DNA from: Amycolatopsis rubida | GTDB taxonomy: Bacteria > Actinomycetota > Actinomycetes > Mycobacteriales > Pseudonocardiaceae | Direction: 5' to 3' | Assembly (NCBI RefSeq): GCF_900115345.1 | Contig: NZ_FOWC01000015.1 | Coordinates: 1-64,000, forward strand | DNA: 64,000 nucleotides | Part shown: piece after piece, positions 1 to 8,842 of the stretch | Layout of the letters: each line of letters begins with the position of its first letter | How positions within the stretch are numbered: position 1 is the first letter of the stretch | The notes under the pieces: generated by a model | What the model saw: only the letters and a program-made list of their open reading frames with translations | The model's database searches: none | What the model was told of the DNA's origin: nothing | Translations under genes and position numbers: made by a program

Positions 1-181
1 CGCGGCTGTCAACCGCACTGGAGCCGCCGCCGGTCGTGACGTAGCGGTCCGCCCCGGCGTCGCGCACCGCCGCCACGTCCTCGAACGGCGCGTGCGGCGT
101 AACAGCCAGCAGCCCTGATTTCGCCGTGGTGACCGGCGAACACACCGAACCGCTGGCGCTCCACGGGGAGATGACGGTCAT
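1..181 (-). CDS. Possible protein N-terminus, cut by the window edge, unknown function
   Basis: An open frame begins with ATG at 181 and runs off the left edge without a stop, giving about 60 residues. It is kept because about 85 percent of third codon positions are G or C, as in the certain genes here, and the peptide is of mixed composition rather than the Arg/Pro/Ala-rich type seen in shadow frames. There is no clear Shine-Dalgarno sequence before the ATG, so the true start may differ. I recognise no family. It could still be a chance frame. Confidence 0.33.
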   Translation of the reverse strand, partial: MTVISPWSASGSVCSPVTTAKSGLLAVTPHAPFEDVAAVRDAGADRYVTTGGGSSAVDSR

Positions 182-848
182 CGGTACCCGAGGGGCCGGG
201 TCTGATCGGGGTTCCGGGGATGCCCGCAATGCGCGGCGGCGCGACGATCAAGGTCCGGCAGACTTTCAGCCCGTCCTGACCGGACGTTCAACGGGGCGGC
301 TGAACCGCGGCGCGGTGCGGCGACTGATCCGCAAGCGCGAGCGTGTTGACGACGTCGTGTGAGCGCGCTGGGCATTCGCCGCCTTCCAGGCAGGCCGGAC
401 CCGCCGTTCCCCCTCGGGCAACACCACCGGTTCGATCTTCGGGCTCGGCGCCAGCAAATCCCGCCGCCACGGCGAACCTGCGACTCGGGACACTGGTTGC
501 GCGGCGAGACGAGTACGCCCCATCGGCAACGAGGACCGCCCGTGCGGCACGGGGTGCCTGGCGCGCCGGTGCGAGTCCGCGGCTGCCGCCGTCCTGGATC
601 GTCCTCGGCCGCGTGATCGTCGACGGGCGCCCGGCTCGCCCGTTGCCACGGTCAGTGCCGGCAGCGACGGCTCCGACCCCCGGACGTGCACATCGTTCCC
701 CGTTCGTCGCAAGGCTCGTCCCGCGCCGACGCTGTTTCGGAATCGGCGCGGAAACGCGAATTCCACTTTGGGTTGACGGCGATTCCGGCGGGCCCGGTTT
801 TGCGGCAGACTTCATCTGCGACCGCAGTTCGACGGAAAGGTTTCCTCG
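182..848. other. Intergenic stretch, no supported gene
   Basis: All frames here give Arg/Pro/Ala-rich peptides with no recognisable motif. The last bases hold a GAAAGG ribosome-binding site for the EF-hand gene that starts at 849. I see no convincing terminator or promoter. Confidence 0.5.
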
Positions 849-1382
849 ATGGACGTAACGGCCGAAGACCGCATAAAAACCATTTTTTCGCTGTTCGACG
901 TTGACCGGAACGGATATCTCGAAGAGCAGGACTTCACGACGATGGCCGCCAGCGTGGTGCGGGCGGCCCGCGGCTCCGGCGACGCCGCGAAACGGGCGTT
1001 GGAGGAAGCCTTCGGGCGGTACTGGGCAACGCTGGAACGCGAACTGGACGCGAACCGCGACGGCCGGGTGAGCTACGAGGAGTTCTCGGCCTGCGTGCTG
1101 TCGCCGGAGCGGTTCGGCGATACCGTCACCGACTTCGCGGAATCCCTTTCCGCACTGGGGGATCCCGACGGCGACGGGAAGATCGAACGGCCGGTGTTCA
1201 TCGACCTGATGACGGCCATCGGGTTCGACCGGCCCAACATCGAGGCGCTCTTCGACGCGTTCGCGCCGGACGGCGACGACCGGATCCGCGTCGAAGTCTG
1301 GGCCGAGGGGATCAAGGACTACTACAGCCCGGGCAAGACCGGCATCGCGGGCGACCGCCTGGTCGCGAACGCGGCCGGCTGA
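849..1382 (+). CDS. EF-hand calcium-binding protein, calerythrin-like
   Basis: A cytoplasmic EF-hand protein of 177 residues, the size of actinobacterial calerythrin. Four EF-hand regions are visible. Loop 1 (residues 17-28, DVDRNGYLEEQD) and loop 2 (67-78, DANRDGRVSYEE) have the full set of oxygen ligands. Loop 3 (105-116, DPDGDGKIERPV) has Val where the bidentate acid at position 12 should be, and loop 4 (about 139-150) lacks the first Asp as well as the last acid, so calcium binding probably rests on the first pair. No signal peptide is visible. The next gene's ATG follows the stop codon directly, so the gene probably heads a four-gene operon. Its role is likely calcium buffering or sensing, but nothing here shows a partner. 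Confidence 0.88.
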   Translation: MDVTAEDRIKTIFSLFDVDRNGYLEEQDFTTMAASVVRAARGSGDAAKRALEEAFGRYWATLERELDANRDGRVSYEEFSACVLSPERFGDTVTDFAESLSALGDPDGDGKIERPVFIDLMTAIGFDRPNIEALFDAFAPDGDDRIRVEVWAEGIKDYYSPGKTGIAGDRLVANAAG

Positions 1383-2459
1383 ATGGGAACGCACCGCGCG
1401 CGGCCGGCCGTCGGACTGGCGGTCGGCCGTGGGACCGGCCCGGAACTCGCCGACGTCTTCACGACCGCCCTGACCACGATCGGCCGGTTGTTCTCGACCG
1501 AAATCGACATCAGGCGCTCGCCGCGCACCTACCATTCCTATTTCTCCCTCAAGGCGCAAGGCGGCACCGAGGAGATCCGCCGCCTCACCCACGCCGACGC
1601 CGACCACTACGAGCAGTTCTGCCGCGTCCAGGCGCGGGCCGGTGTCACGGCGGTCTTCCGCACGGCGATGAACGCCCAGTCGCTGTATCTGGTCCGCCAA
1701 CGGCTGCGGGCGGTCAAGGTCGACCCGGTCACGCCGTCGCTGCTGATGGTCCGCGACGAAGCCCAGGGCTTCTACACCGGCGAGAACCGCCACGGCCCCG
1801 CGACGGTCACCCGCACGACCGTGTTCAGCCGCGAGATCACCGGAAAGGTGGTCGAGTTCGCGCTGCGCCGGGCACGGGAGCAGTGGCCGGGCACCGGGCC
1901 GGACCGGATCGTGCTGGCGTACAAGTTCCACCTGCTCGACGGCGCGTTCGGGGCCTGGGTCGCGGAGATCGCGCAGCGCCTTGGGGTCCAGGTCGAGCTG
2001 TGCCAGCCGGACACCGTGAACCGGAACCTGATCGAGCACGGCCTCACCGGGCGGACGCTGCTCGTGGCGGGCAACGAATGGGGCGACGTCATGCACGTCG
2101 TGCTGCTCGACCGGTTCGGCGGCGCCCGTCAGGAGGACCGCTGCAGCGAGAACGTTCACTTGCACCCGGAGGTCGCCGGGCTGGTCGAGTACCAGACCGT
2201 GCACGGTTCGGCCGACGACCTGGCGGGCACGGGCCGGGTCAACCCGACCGCGACGCTGCGTGCCTCGGCGGCGGTCGCGCAGCGGCACGCGGGCTGCCCG
2301 GGCGCGGTCGCGGCACTCGATCGGGCCTTGCGCGCGGTCCGGGACCGGGGCGTGGGCACACCGGACACCGGCGGCGCGCACTCGACGGAAGAGGTCGTCG
2401 CGGCGGTCCTGGCGGAACTGCGCCCGGCCGACGACCGCGCCCCGGTGGGCGGGTCGTGA
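1383..2459 (+). CDS. Isocitrate/isopropylmalate dehydrogenase-family protein, divergent active site
   Basis: This 358-residue protein belongs to the beta-decarboxylating dehydrogenase superfamily (IDH, IPMDH, tartrate dehydrogenase). The substrate-site block RDEAQGFYTG matches the family's RENTEGLYSG. The block HGSADDLAGTGRVNP matches the NAD-side HGSAPDIAGKGIANP. Other landmarks are altered: the usual DNxFGDILSD metal motif reads GNEWGDVMHV, keeping GD but losing the first Asp and the SD pair, and KANV is replaced by KFHL. The substrate may therefore differ or catalysis may be weakened. It starts right after the EF-hand stop, and its own stop overlaps the next start by GTGA. It is not a housekeeping leuB or icd by motif or context. 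Confidence 0.75.
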   Translation: MGTHRARPAVGLAVGRGTGPELADVFTTALTTIGRLFSTEIDIRRSPRTYHSYFSLKAQGGTEEIRRLTHADADHYEQFCRVQARAGVTAVFRTAMNAQSLYLVRQRLRAVKVDPVTPSLLMVRDEAQGFYTGENRHGPATVTRTTVFSREITGKVVEFALRRAREQWPGTGPDRIVLAYKFHLLDGAFGAWVAEIAQRLGVQVELCQPDTVNRNLIEHGLTGRTLLVAGNEWGDVMHVVLLDRFGGARQEDRCSENVHLHPEVAGLVEYQTVHGSADDLAGTGRVNPTATLRASAAVAQRHAGCPGAVAALDRALRAVRDRGVGTPDTGGAHSTEEVVAAVLAELRPADDRAPVGGS

Positions 2460-3103
2460 GGACAGCGCTGGTCGCGGTGGATCTGCAAAACGACTTCTGC
2501 ACCGGTCCGGTCGCGGCGGCCCGGCCCGGCGGCCCGGCGGCCCTCGCCCGGGTCGTGGCGAACACCGCGCGGGCGGTCGGCCTCGCGCGCGAAGCCGGGG
2601 TCGAGGTCGTCTTCGTGCGGTTCGCCGGGGACCTCGCGTTCCAGCGGCCGAGCTGGCGCCGTCGCGACCGGCTCCTGGGCAAGCGGCCGAAGTGCCTGTC
2701 CGGCACGTGGGGTGCGGAGTTCCACGGGGTCGCGCCCGCGGACGGCGAGCGGGTGTTCACCAAGCGCGCCTGCTTCGACGCGTTCCTCGCCCACGGCTTC
2801 GGCGGATACCTGCGCCGCCGGCGGATCGGGCACCTCGTCTTCGCGGGCGTCTACGCCGACGTGTGCGTGGACTCGACCGCCAGGACCGCGTTCCAGAAGG
2901 GGTTCCACGTCACGGTGCTGACCGACTGCACGACCGCGCTGCACCGGAGCGACGACGAAACGGTGCGGTTCATGAAGGTCGTTTACGGCGCCCGGACCGC
3001 CACCCACGACCAGCCGGCGTCGTGGGCGCACTTCGCCGGCGAGGAGGACGAGTGGACATCCCGGCCCGAGGCGTCGAAAGCGGAGTCGGCCGGACGGCGC
3101 TGA
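2456..3103 (+). CDS. Isochorismatase-family cysteine hydrolase
   Basis: A 215-residue cysteine hydrolase of the isochorismatase/nicotinamidase fold. The catalytic triad is visible as Asp9 (VDLQNDF), Lys103 (FTKRACFDAF) and Cys137 (GVYADVCVDSTA). The segment before Cys137 differs from the nicotinamidase consensus and is closer to isochorismatase or N-carbamoyl-type amidases, so the substrate is open. The GTG start overlaps the upstream stop in a GTGA, which implies translational coupling. Its last 52 bases overlap the start of the methyltransferase gene. Confidence 0.85.
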   Translation: MRTALVAVDLQNDFCTGPVAAARPGGPAALARVVANTARAVGLAREAGVEVVFVRFAGDLAFQRPSWRRRDRLLGKRPKCLSGTWGAEFHGVAPADGERVFTKRACFDAFLAHGFGGYLRRRRIGHLVFAGVYADVCVDSTARTAFQKGFHVTVLTDCTTALHRSDDETVRFMKVVYGARTATHDQPASWAHFAGEEDEWTSRPEASKAESAGRR

Positions 3104-3945
3104 TGGTCGCCGCGGCCCGGGCGATCGAGGCCACCCGGCCGGACTCACTGGTGCACGACGGGTTCGCGCGGCACTTCGTCCACGCCGCGGCCCCTTCGGG
3201 GACATGGCCGGTGTGCTGGGCCGACGTCGCCGGCGGAGAGACGAACCCGCTGTGGGGCAGGCTGGGCCGGTACTTCGGCCTGCGCACCCGGGTGCTCGAC
3301 GACTTCCTGCTCGCCGCCGCCCGCGCCGGCGCCGGGCAGATCGTGCTGCTGGGCGCCGGCCTGGACACGCGGGCGTTCCGGCTCGGCTGGCCGCCCGGCT
3401 GCCGGATCTTCGAGCTGGACCGGCCGGAGGTGCTGGCGTTCAAGCGGGACACCCTCGACGGCATCGCGGCGGCGCCGGCGGCGGCCCGGGTGCCGGTGGC
3501 GGTGGACCTGTGCGAGGACTGGGCCGGACCGCTGTGCCAGGCAGGGTTCGCCCCAGACCGCCCGGCCGGATGGCTGGCCGAGGGACTGTTCCTCTATCTG
3601 CCCGCGAACGCCGAACGCCAGCTCGTCGAGACGGTCGGCCGGCTGGCCGCACCGGGCAGTGCGTGCGCGTTCGAGGCCAAGTTCTGGCACGAGACGGCGG
3701 CAGTCCGGTCCGGGCCGGTCTACCGCTCGGCCCGGGAACAGATCGGGGTGGACCTCACCGCGCTGTTCGACGCGGAACCCCGCCCGGACTCCGCGGCCGC
3801 GTTCCGGGCGCTGGGCTGGTCGACGTCGGTGCGCACGCCGTTCGAGTTCTCCGCGCGGCTCGGCGCGGGCCTGGCCCCGGTGCCCGGTGACGCGCTGGCG
3901 AGCAACCGATGGGTCTTCGCCGCGAAGGAGGTGAACCAGCCCTGA
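3052..3945 (+). CDS. Class I SAM-dependent methyltransferase, LCMT/PPM family
   Basis: A methyltransferase of 297 residues from the leucine-carboxyl-methyltransferase-like group common in actinobacteria, including natural-product O-methyltransferases. The SAM-binding motif VLLGAGLDTRAFRL is followed by an acidic motif II (FELDRPEVLAFKR) and by AEGLFLYLP, all typical of the group. The GTG at 3052 was chosen because GAGGAGG lies a few bases upstream and the protein then begins at the usual family position; this start lies inside the end of the isochorismatase gene. As the last gene of the set, it suggests the operon modifies a small carboxylic acid or phenol, though the substrate is unknown. 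Confidence 0.82.
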   Translation: MDIPARGVESGVGRTALMVAAARAIEATRPDSLVHDGFARHFVHAAAPSGTWPVCWADVAGGETNPLWGRLGRYFGLRTRVLDDFLLAAARAGAGQIVLLGAGLDTRAFRLGWPPGCRIFELDRPEVLAFKRDTLDGIAAAPAAARVPVAVDLCEDWAGPLCQAGFAPDRPAGWLAEGLFLYLPANAERQLVETVGRLAAPGSACAFEAKFWHETAAVRSGPVYRSAREQIGVDLTALFDAEPRPDSAAAFRALGWSTSVRTPFEFSARLGAGLAPVPGDALASNRWVFAAKEVNQP

Positions 3946-4529
3946 AGCATGGGCCCGCCGGCTGCTCGGCCGCCGGTCGTTGAGGTCCTGCTGCGGGCGG
4001 AGCTGGTCGTCGGGCCGGACAAGCGGTGGTACCGCGGATCGAGGCGGTGCGAATCGAGCACCGGCGGTTGATTCTGACGGCGAACTGGCGGATTCACGAC
4101 GTCTGCCCGCTGCTGGCGACCGCGACCAGCGAACACGTCGGCACGCCCTGCCGCACCGGGTCCCGGACTCCTGAATATTCGAAGCCGGCCGGAACCATAC
4201 GTGCAGCGAGGCCCACGCCCAAACCGTGCGTTCAGCCGGACCCCCGTGGGGCGCTATCTGCGTTGCCGTCATTCTGCGGGGCAGGCGGCAATGACTGAGG
4301 AGCCGGCAAATGAAACGTCGATCGTCGATGAAACGACGGCAGAACTACGCATGCGACGCCGATCCGATCGACACGACTCACCATTCAGCGAACTCGCGTG
4401 GCGGTGCTTCGTCCGCGGAGCCGCCACGGCGGCCGGGGGTGCTGTGATCAGCCCGTCGCTGTTCTGGGCCGGGAACCGCGGCCCCTCGGCTCGTGCTCCC
4501 GCTGGTGTTGTTGATCCTGGTGCCGTGAC
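3946..4529. other. Intergenic stretch with one weak small frame
   Basis: No recognised gene. A frame beginning with ATG at 4291 (MTEEPANETSIVDETTAELR) runs to 4557 but has no clear ribosome-binding site, and its tail overlaps the decayed transposase. It could be a truncated gene left beside an old insertion, but I do not call it. Confidence 0.4.
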
Positions 4530-4850
4530 CTGGCGCTGTTGTCGACGAGTTTCTTGATGCTGACCTGGGCGAGGCGGACGTTGACGAGGATCTCGTCGGC
4601 GGCGGCCCGGGCGAAAAGCTTCGGGGTCGCTGTTCCCGGCAGTGCGGCGGTCGCGGATCCGGGCGATGAGCATCTTGGCCGGGAAGAAGGCGCCGGGACG
4701 GATCGACTGGCGGGCGATGGTCCTGAAGCACGCCTCGGTCTGGCTGATCCACGACGGTCCGATGGGGTGAGGCGGATGCACCTGCCGGTTGTTCTCCAGC
4801 CCGGCAACGGCGTCCGGCGTGGGTTGTCCAGAACCGCGCGGATCTGCCCG
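4530..4850 (-). mobile_element. Decayed IS630-family transposase (C-terminal remnant)
   Basis: Read on the minus strand from about 4850, the conceptual protein passes through three frames and still resembles the C-terminal half of actinobacterial IS630 transposases. The segments in order are LDN near 4850, then LENNRQVHPPHPIGPSWISQ and TEACFRTIARQSIRPGAFF, and then, after a frame change near 4625, FARAAADEILVNVRLAQVS followed by KKLVDNSA. These correspond to the family's LENNPQVHFHFTP, SWINQIE, ITRQSIRRGTF, and TATADEIL with VKKLVDN segments. The catalytic Glu region is frameshifted and the N-terminal half is not recognisable. No terminal inverted repeats or target duplication were found. Confidence 0.72.
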
Positions 4851-5325
4851 CCCGCGCGCGGCGCCGCGGATCGCTTCGGGAATGCCGGGAATTCGGCCCC
4901 GTCGCGGGCCGGTTGTACTCGTCGGCACCCAAGTCGGTGGGCGAGAATGGCTGAGTGCGATCCAGGGGCGGGGCTGCCTGGGCCTAGGCGTGGTCACCCG
5001 ACGTACCTCGCCTGCGGTGGCTGAAGCGGTGACGCTCGCCGTCACAATGTCGAGACGAATGCGCCGTGCGCGGCGGACGCGCCCGGGGCCACGATGCCTC
5101 GGCCGACTTCGAGCGAATGCCCGACAGCCTGCCACCGGGATAGCGGGCCGCGACTCGGAACAGACTTCGATGGCCGGCTCGCAACGGGCCGGATGACGGG
5201 TGAAGACAACGGAACGAAGCCAAAACGCTCGCGCCGAAGTGAACGAGCTGCTGTGCGAGGCAGGCGAAACGCACGGGCCCGAAGGGCCGCGCGCGTTTGC
5301 GTCCGAATCGGCGCGGGATTCCGTG
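4851..5325. other. Intergenic stretch, no supported gene
   Basis: Frames give low-complexity Arg-rich peptides only. It may include unrecognisable upstream parts of the IS630 remnant. No hairpin followed by a T tract was found. Confidence 0.4.
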
Positions 5326-7272
5326 TCAGAGCTCGACTTCGGGGTGCAGCCGGGCGACGGTCCACCTTCGTTGCCGGTTGACGGCGAAGCTGGTGCACGC
5401 GAGCGCCACGACCGCGAAGCCCGCCAGGACCGCGAAGTCCCGGACGAGATGTGTGCTCAGGCCGCCGGACACGGTGACGCGCAGGCCGTCGACGAGGTAG
5501 GTCATCGGCAGCAAAGGATTGAGCAATTGGAAGAACCCCGGGGTCGTCGGCATCGGGTACAGGCCGCCGGACGAGGTCAGCTGCAGGATGAGCAGGACGA
5601 GGGACAGCACGTCTCCGGGGGCGCCGAGCGCGGTGCGCAGGCAGTGGTCGATCGCCACGAACGAGGCTGCGCCGACGAGCAGCAGGAGAACGGTCAGCAG
5701 CGGGTGAACCGGATCGAGCCCGAGCCCGAAGTCCACGACGGCGTACAGGACCAGTGCCCCGGCGCAGCCGAGCACCGCGCCGGGAAGCCAGCCGGCCACC
5801 GCGACGGTGGCAGCCGATACCCGGGAGGCGAGCGCGCGTTTGTTGAGCGGACGCAGCAGCAGATAGGCGAAGAGACCGAACACCCACAGCGCGATTCCGA
5901 AGAAGAAGGGCGCGAAACCACGTCCGTACACGCCTGCGGGGTTGAGGTTGTGCCGGTCGACGTGCACCGGGTTGCCGAGCACCTCGGCCGCGTGGGCGAT
6001 CTGGGCGGGGTTGGTCTGCGGAATCCGCTTGAGGCTGTCGTCGACCACCCCGGAGAGGTCGGCCGCACCGCTGTGCGCCTGGCCGGCGGCAGTCTGCGCG
6101 GTGGTCGCGCCTTTGTTCAGCGTGGTCATCCCGGCAGTGAGCGTGCGGGTGCCAGCGCTGATGTCGTGCGCGCCGTCGTCGAGCAGCGTGGTGGATCCGC
6201 TGAGCGCGGTGATGTTCTGCTGTGCGGTGCCGACGTTCGCCTGCAGGGCCTGTGCCTGCTGGAACGCTTGTTGGGCGGTGTGGTCGGCCGCCGCGGTGTC
6301 CCCGTCCACTCGCGCGGCCGCGTCGGTGAGCTGGTGCGCGTCCGCGAGTGCGCGCTGGTAGGCCGGGTCGCCGCGCAGCTGGGGGAAGGTGTCGGCGAGC
6401 TGCGTGAGATCGGCGGTGCCGCGCTGGGTGTACTGGCTGATCTGCGAGGTGCCGGTGTGCGCGGTGGCGAGGCCCCTCGCCGTGCCGCTGGTGATCCCGC
6501 TCAGGGTGGCCGCGGCGGCAGGCAGCTGGTCGGACACGACCTGGCCGAGCTTCCGCGCCTGGCCGCCGAGCGTGTGCACGGCCTGGGAGACACGGTCCGC
6601 GCCACCGGAGATCTGCGCGGTGCCCTGGCGCAGCGTGCCGGTGCCCGAGACGAGGGCGGTGGCCGCCTGCTGCCCGACCGCGGTGGCGTCGACCAGTCTG
6701 TGCGCGCCGTCCGAAGCGGTGGTGAGCTTGTCCCGGACCTCGGACAGCTCGCCGTAAATGCTGCGGACGTACGCCGCGTGGGCGGCGGCGTTGATCTGGT
6801 CCTGCAGCTCCGGCTGCACCACCTCGGTCATGATGCCGACCACGTAGTTGTTGGCGTCGTTGAGCTGGATCCCGATCGCCGCCTGCTCGGGCCGGGTGTT
6901 CGCGGCCGTGGCGAGCTTGCCGCTGAAGTCCGGCGGGACGGTGATCGTGAAGTAGTAGCGGCCGTCGGTCAGCCCGGCACGGGCTTCGCCGCTGTCGACG
7001 AAGTGCCAGTCGAACGTGCCTGCCGCCTTGAGCTGCTGGACGAGCTGGGTTCCGGCGTCGATCGGCTCGCCCTGGGGGCCTTGCGCGGGCCGGTCCTCGT
7101 TGACGACCGCGACCGGGATGCTGCTCAGCTTGCCGTACGGGTCCCAGTTCGCCCACAGGTACATCGCCCCGTAGAGCAGCGGAACCAGGCACAGCACCAC
7201 CGGGACGAGGCGGCGCAGCGGGCTCCCGCGGAACCGCCGGAGTTCGAGGACCGCGAGCCGTACCGCCTTCAT
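5326..7272 (-). CDS. YhgE/Pip-type membrane protein (ABC-2-like exporter component)
   Basis: A 648-residue membrane protein of the YhgE/Pip group. One transmembrane helix lies near residues 19-40, followed by a long extracytoplasmic region of roughly 380 residues rich in Ala, Thr and Gln with coiled-coil-like DG/SG repeats. Five helices follow at the C-terminus, including FFFGIALWVFGLFAYLLLR and VLSLVLLILQLTSSGG. The VVNED segment near residue 55 is a hallmark of the family. The ATG at 7272 has AGGAGGAAG upstream and overlaps the stop of the ATPase gene as ATGA, so the two are surely co-translated. Family members are linked to secretion or phage reception; the cargo here is unknown. Confidence 0.85.
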   Translation of the reverse strand: MKAVRLAVLELRRFRGSPLRRLVPVVLCLVPLLYGAMYLWANWDPYGKLSSIPVAVVNEDRPAQGPQGEPIDAGTQLVQQLKAAGTFDWHFVDSGEARAGLTDGRYYFTITVPPDFSGKLATAANTRPEQAAIGIQLNDANNYVVGIMTEVVQPELQDQINAAAHAAYVRSIYGELSEVRDKLTTASDGAHRLVDATAVGQQAATALVSGTGTLRQGTAQISGGADRVSQAVHTLGGQARKLGQVVSDQLPAAAATLSGITSGTARGLATAHTGTSQISQYTQRGTADLTQLADTFPQLRGDPAYQRALADAHQLTDAAARVDGDTAAADHTAQQAFQQAQALQANVGTAQQNITALSGSTTLLDDGAHDISAGTRTLTAGMTTLNKGATTAQTAAGQAHSGAADLSGVVDDSLKRIPQTNPAQIAHAAEVLGNPVHVDRHNLNPAGVYGRGFAPFFFGIALWVFGLFAYLLLRPLNKRALASRVSAATVAVAGWLPGAVLGCAGALVLYAVVDFGLGLDPVHPLLTVLLLLVGAASFVAIDHCLRTALGAPGDVLSLVLLILQLTSSGGLYPMPTTPGFFQLLNPLLPMTYLVDGLRVTVSGGLSTHLVRDFAVLAGFAVVALACTSFAVNRQRRWTVARLHPEVEL

Positions 7273-7949
7273 CGGGCTTCCTCCTGTGCCGGGTCGCCGG
7301 GCAGCCGGTCGGTGCTGAGCGCCGGCAGTTCGAACGGGACGGTGTCCAGCTCCGCGGGCGCGGGACGGGCGGAGCCGGTGAGCAGGGTGACGCCGGTCTT
7401 GGCGACTTGCCGGGCAGCCGCCCAGACCTCGCGGCGCTGGCCGGGGGTGCAGTCGCGGTCGAGGTCGTCGAGCACGATCGCGCCCGGGCGTTCGGCGAGG
7501 GACAGCGCCAGCGCCAGCCGCGCCGAACCGGCGGTCCCGAGCTCCTCCGCCGTCAGCGTCCCCGGGACGTCGAGGCCGACCGCGTCCAGCGCGGCGCGCA
7601 CGGCGGCGGTCGTCACGCCGGGAGCCAGCCAGGTGCGTTCGGCGATCAGCTCGCCGACCCGCAACCGGGGCTCCAGCGCGAGCGCCGGCCCCGCCGCGGC
7701 CACCGCCACCGTCCGCCGGACCTCCCGATGGTCGTCGGGCAGGACGTGCGCGCCCACCCGCACCGCGCCGGAGGCGAGCCGCATCCGGCCCGCGAGGGCC
7801 AGCAGCAGGCAGGTCCGACCGGTCCCGGCCGCCCCGTGCACGACCAGGATCGCGCCCGCGGGCACGTCCAGATCGACGTTCTCGAACACCGGCCCCCTCG
7901 GTCCGCGCACCCCGAGGCCTCGCGCGGCGATCCGCACACCTGACTGCAT
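7269..7949 (-). CDS. ABC ATPase-like partner of the YhgE/Pip protein, degenerate motifs
   Basis: An ABC-type nucleotide-binding protein of about 226 residues from the ATG at 7949; a GTG at 8039 would add 30 residues. No good ribosome-binding site supports either start, so a leaderless transcript is possible. The fold is recognisable, but the catalytic motifs are altered. Walker A reads GAAGTGRT, with Arg for the invariant Lys. The LSGGQ signature reads LGTAGSA. Walker B is AIVLDDLD, without the usual DEP. It may bind nucleotide without efficient hydrolysis. Its stop overlaps the membrane-protein start as ATGA, so it probably serves that transporter. Confidence 0.75.
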   Translation of the reverse strand: MQSGVRIAARGLGVRGPRGPVFENVDLDVPAGAILVVHGAAGTGRTCLLLALAGRMRLASGAVRVGAHVLPDDHREVRRTVAVAAAGPALALEPRLRVGELIAERTWLAPGVTTAAVRAALDAVGLDVPGTLTAEELGTAGSARLALALSLAERPGAIVLDDLDRDCTPGQRREVWAAARQVAKTGVTLLTGSARPAPAELDTVPFELPALSTDRLPGDPAQEEAR

Positions 7950-8842
7950 GATCGGACGGTAACCGCGCGAGACCGGTCGGCGCACGACGAGGCGCGTCGC
8001 CAGCCTCGTCGCCGCGACGAGAACCAGCCGCCGCACCACCGGAATCCGTCTCGGCCATCACCGCGCACAAGCACGCCTGACGAGTGCGGCGGGCCGGACG
8101 AACAGGTAGTTCTACGCCGCCGCGTGCGTCGCGACACTGCCGACACGGTGGCCCAGGCAGCGATCACGCGGTCAGCACAACCACATCGGCGCGGCCGGTT
8201 GGCACCTGCGCCGGGCAGCTTTTGGACCGTGCGCTGTTCCGCGTCACTCGGCCCGGTGCTGGACGGCATTGTAGTGAGGGGCGCCGGATCAGGACGCGGC
8301 CGCGAGTTTGCGGCCGGGACAAGGTCTGCTCGTCGGCGATGGTTGTCCGTGCGGGAAGGGCAGGCCCGGGTGCCGGGCGGCTCCCGACGGTCGCCCTTGC
8401 CGGTGCCGGTTTAGCGGGGGAGCGACAGTGGGACTGGCTGCGGTTTTTGTTGCCGAAGACGCGCGGGGAGCTGGCTTGTCGATTGCCGGCTTTCGCGGTG
8501 CGGGCGCGAGCGGTTCGGCAATAGCTATTCGACGTGCCGATGACGGCTGCGGCACGTTCGGATTATTATTGATCATTCAATGATATTGTCGTCGATCGAG
8601 ATAATGCGATTGATGGGGAAACAGCGTCTTCGGAACACGATCGCCGCACCGCCGACATGAGCGACTGCGCGGCCAGCCCGGCGCGTCTGTGCCCGCAGCA
8701 AATGTTCCAGGCGCTGGGCAGGGAGCTGGCGTGATCGGTTGACTTCTGGCGAGACGGGGAGTTCGGTGCCTTCTCTCCGGTCTGGGGCTGGTTCGGTGGC
8801 CTCGCGCGGTGAGCGCCGGAGCTGATAGCGGGTGGCCCGGCC
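7950..8842. other. Intergenic stretch, no supported gene
   Basis: Nearly 900 bases without a credible gene, apart from a possible N-terminal extension of the ATPase up to 8039. An AT-rich pocket near 8560-8610 holds a short perfect inverted repeat, ATCATT-C-AATGAT (8572-8584). It could be a promoter or regulator site, but no gene follows closely. Confidence 0.45.

Noticed and set aside
288..2381. Long minus-strand open frame opposite the EF-hand and IDH-like genes
   Set aside because: It is a shadow frame: Arg/Ala-rich, no domain, and the plus strand carries recognisable families with ribosome-binding sites.
5200..7962. 920-codon plus-strand open frame opposite the YhgE and ATPase genes
   Set aside because: The composition is that of an antisense frame in GC-rich DNA, while the minus strand encodes clear membrane helices and ABC motifs.
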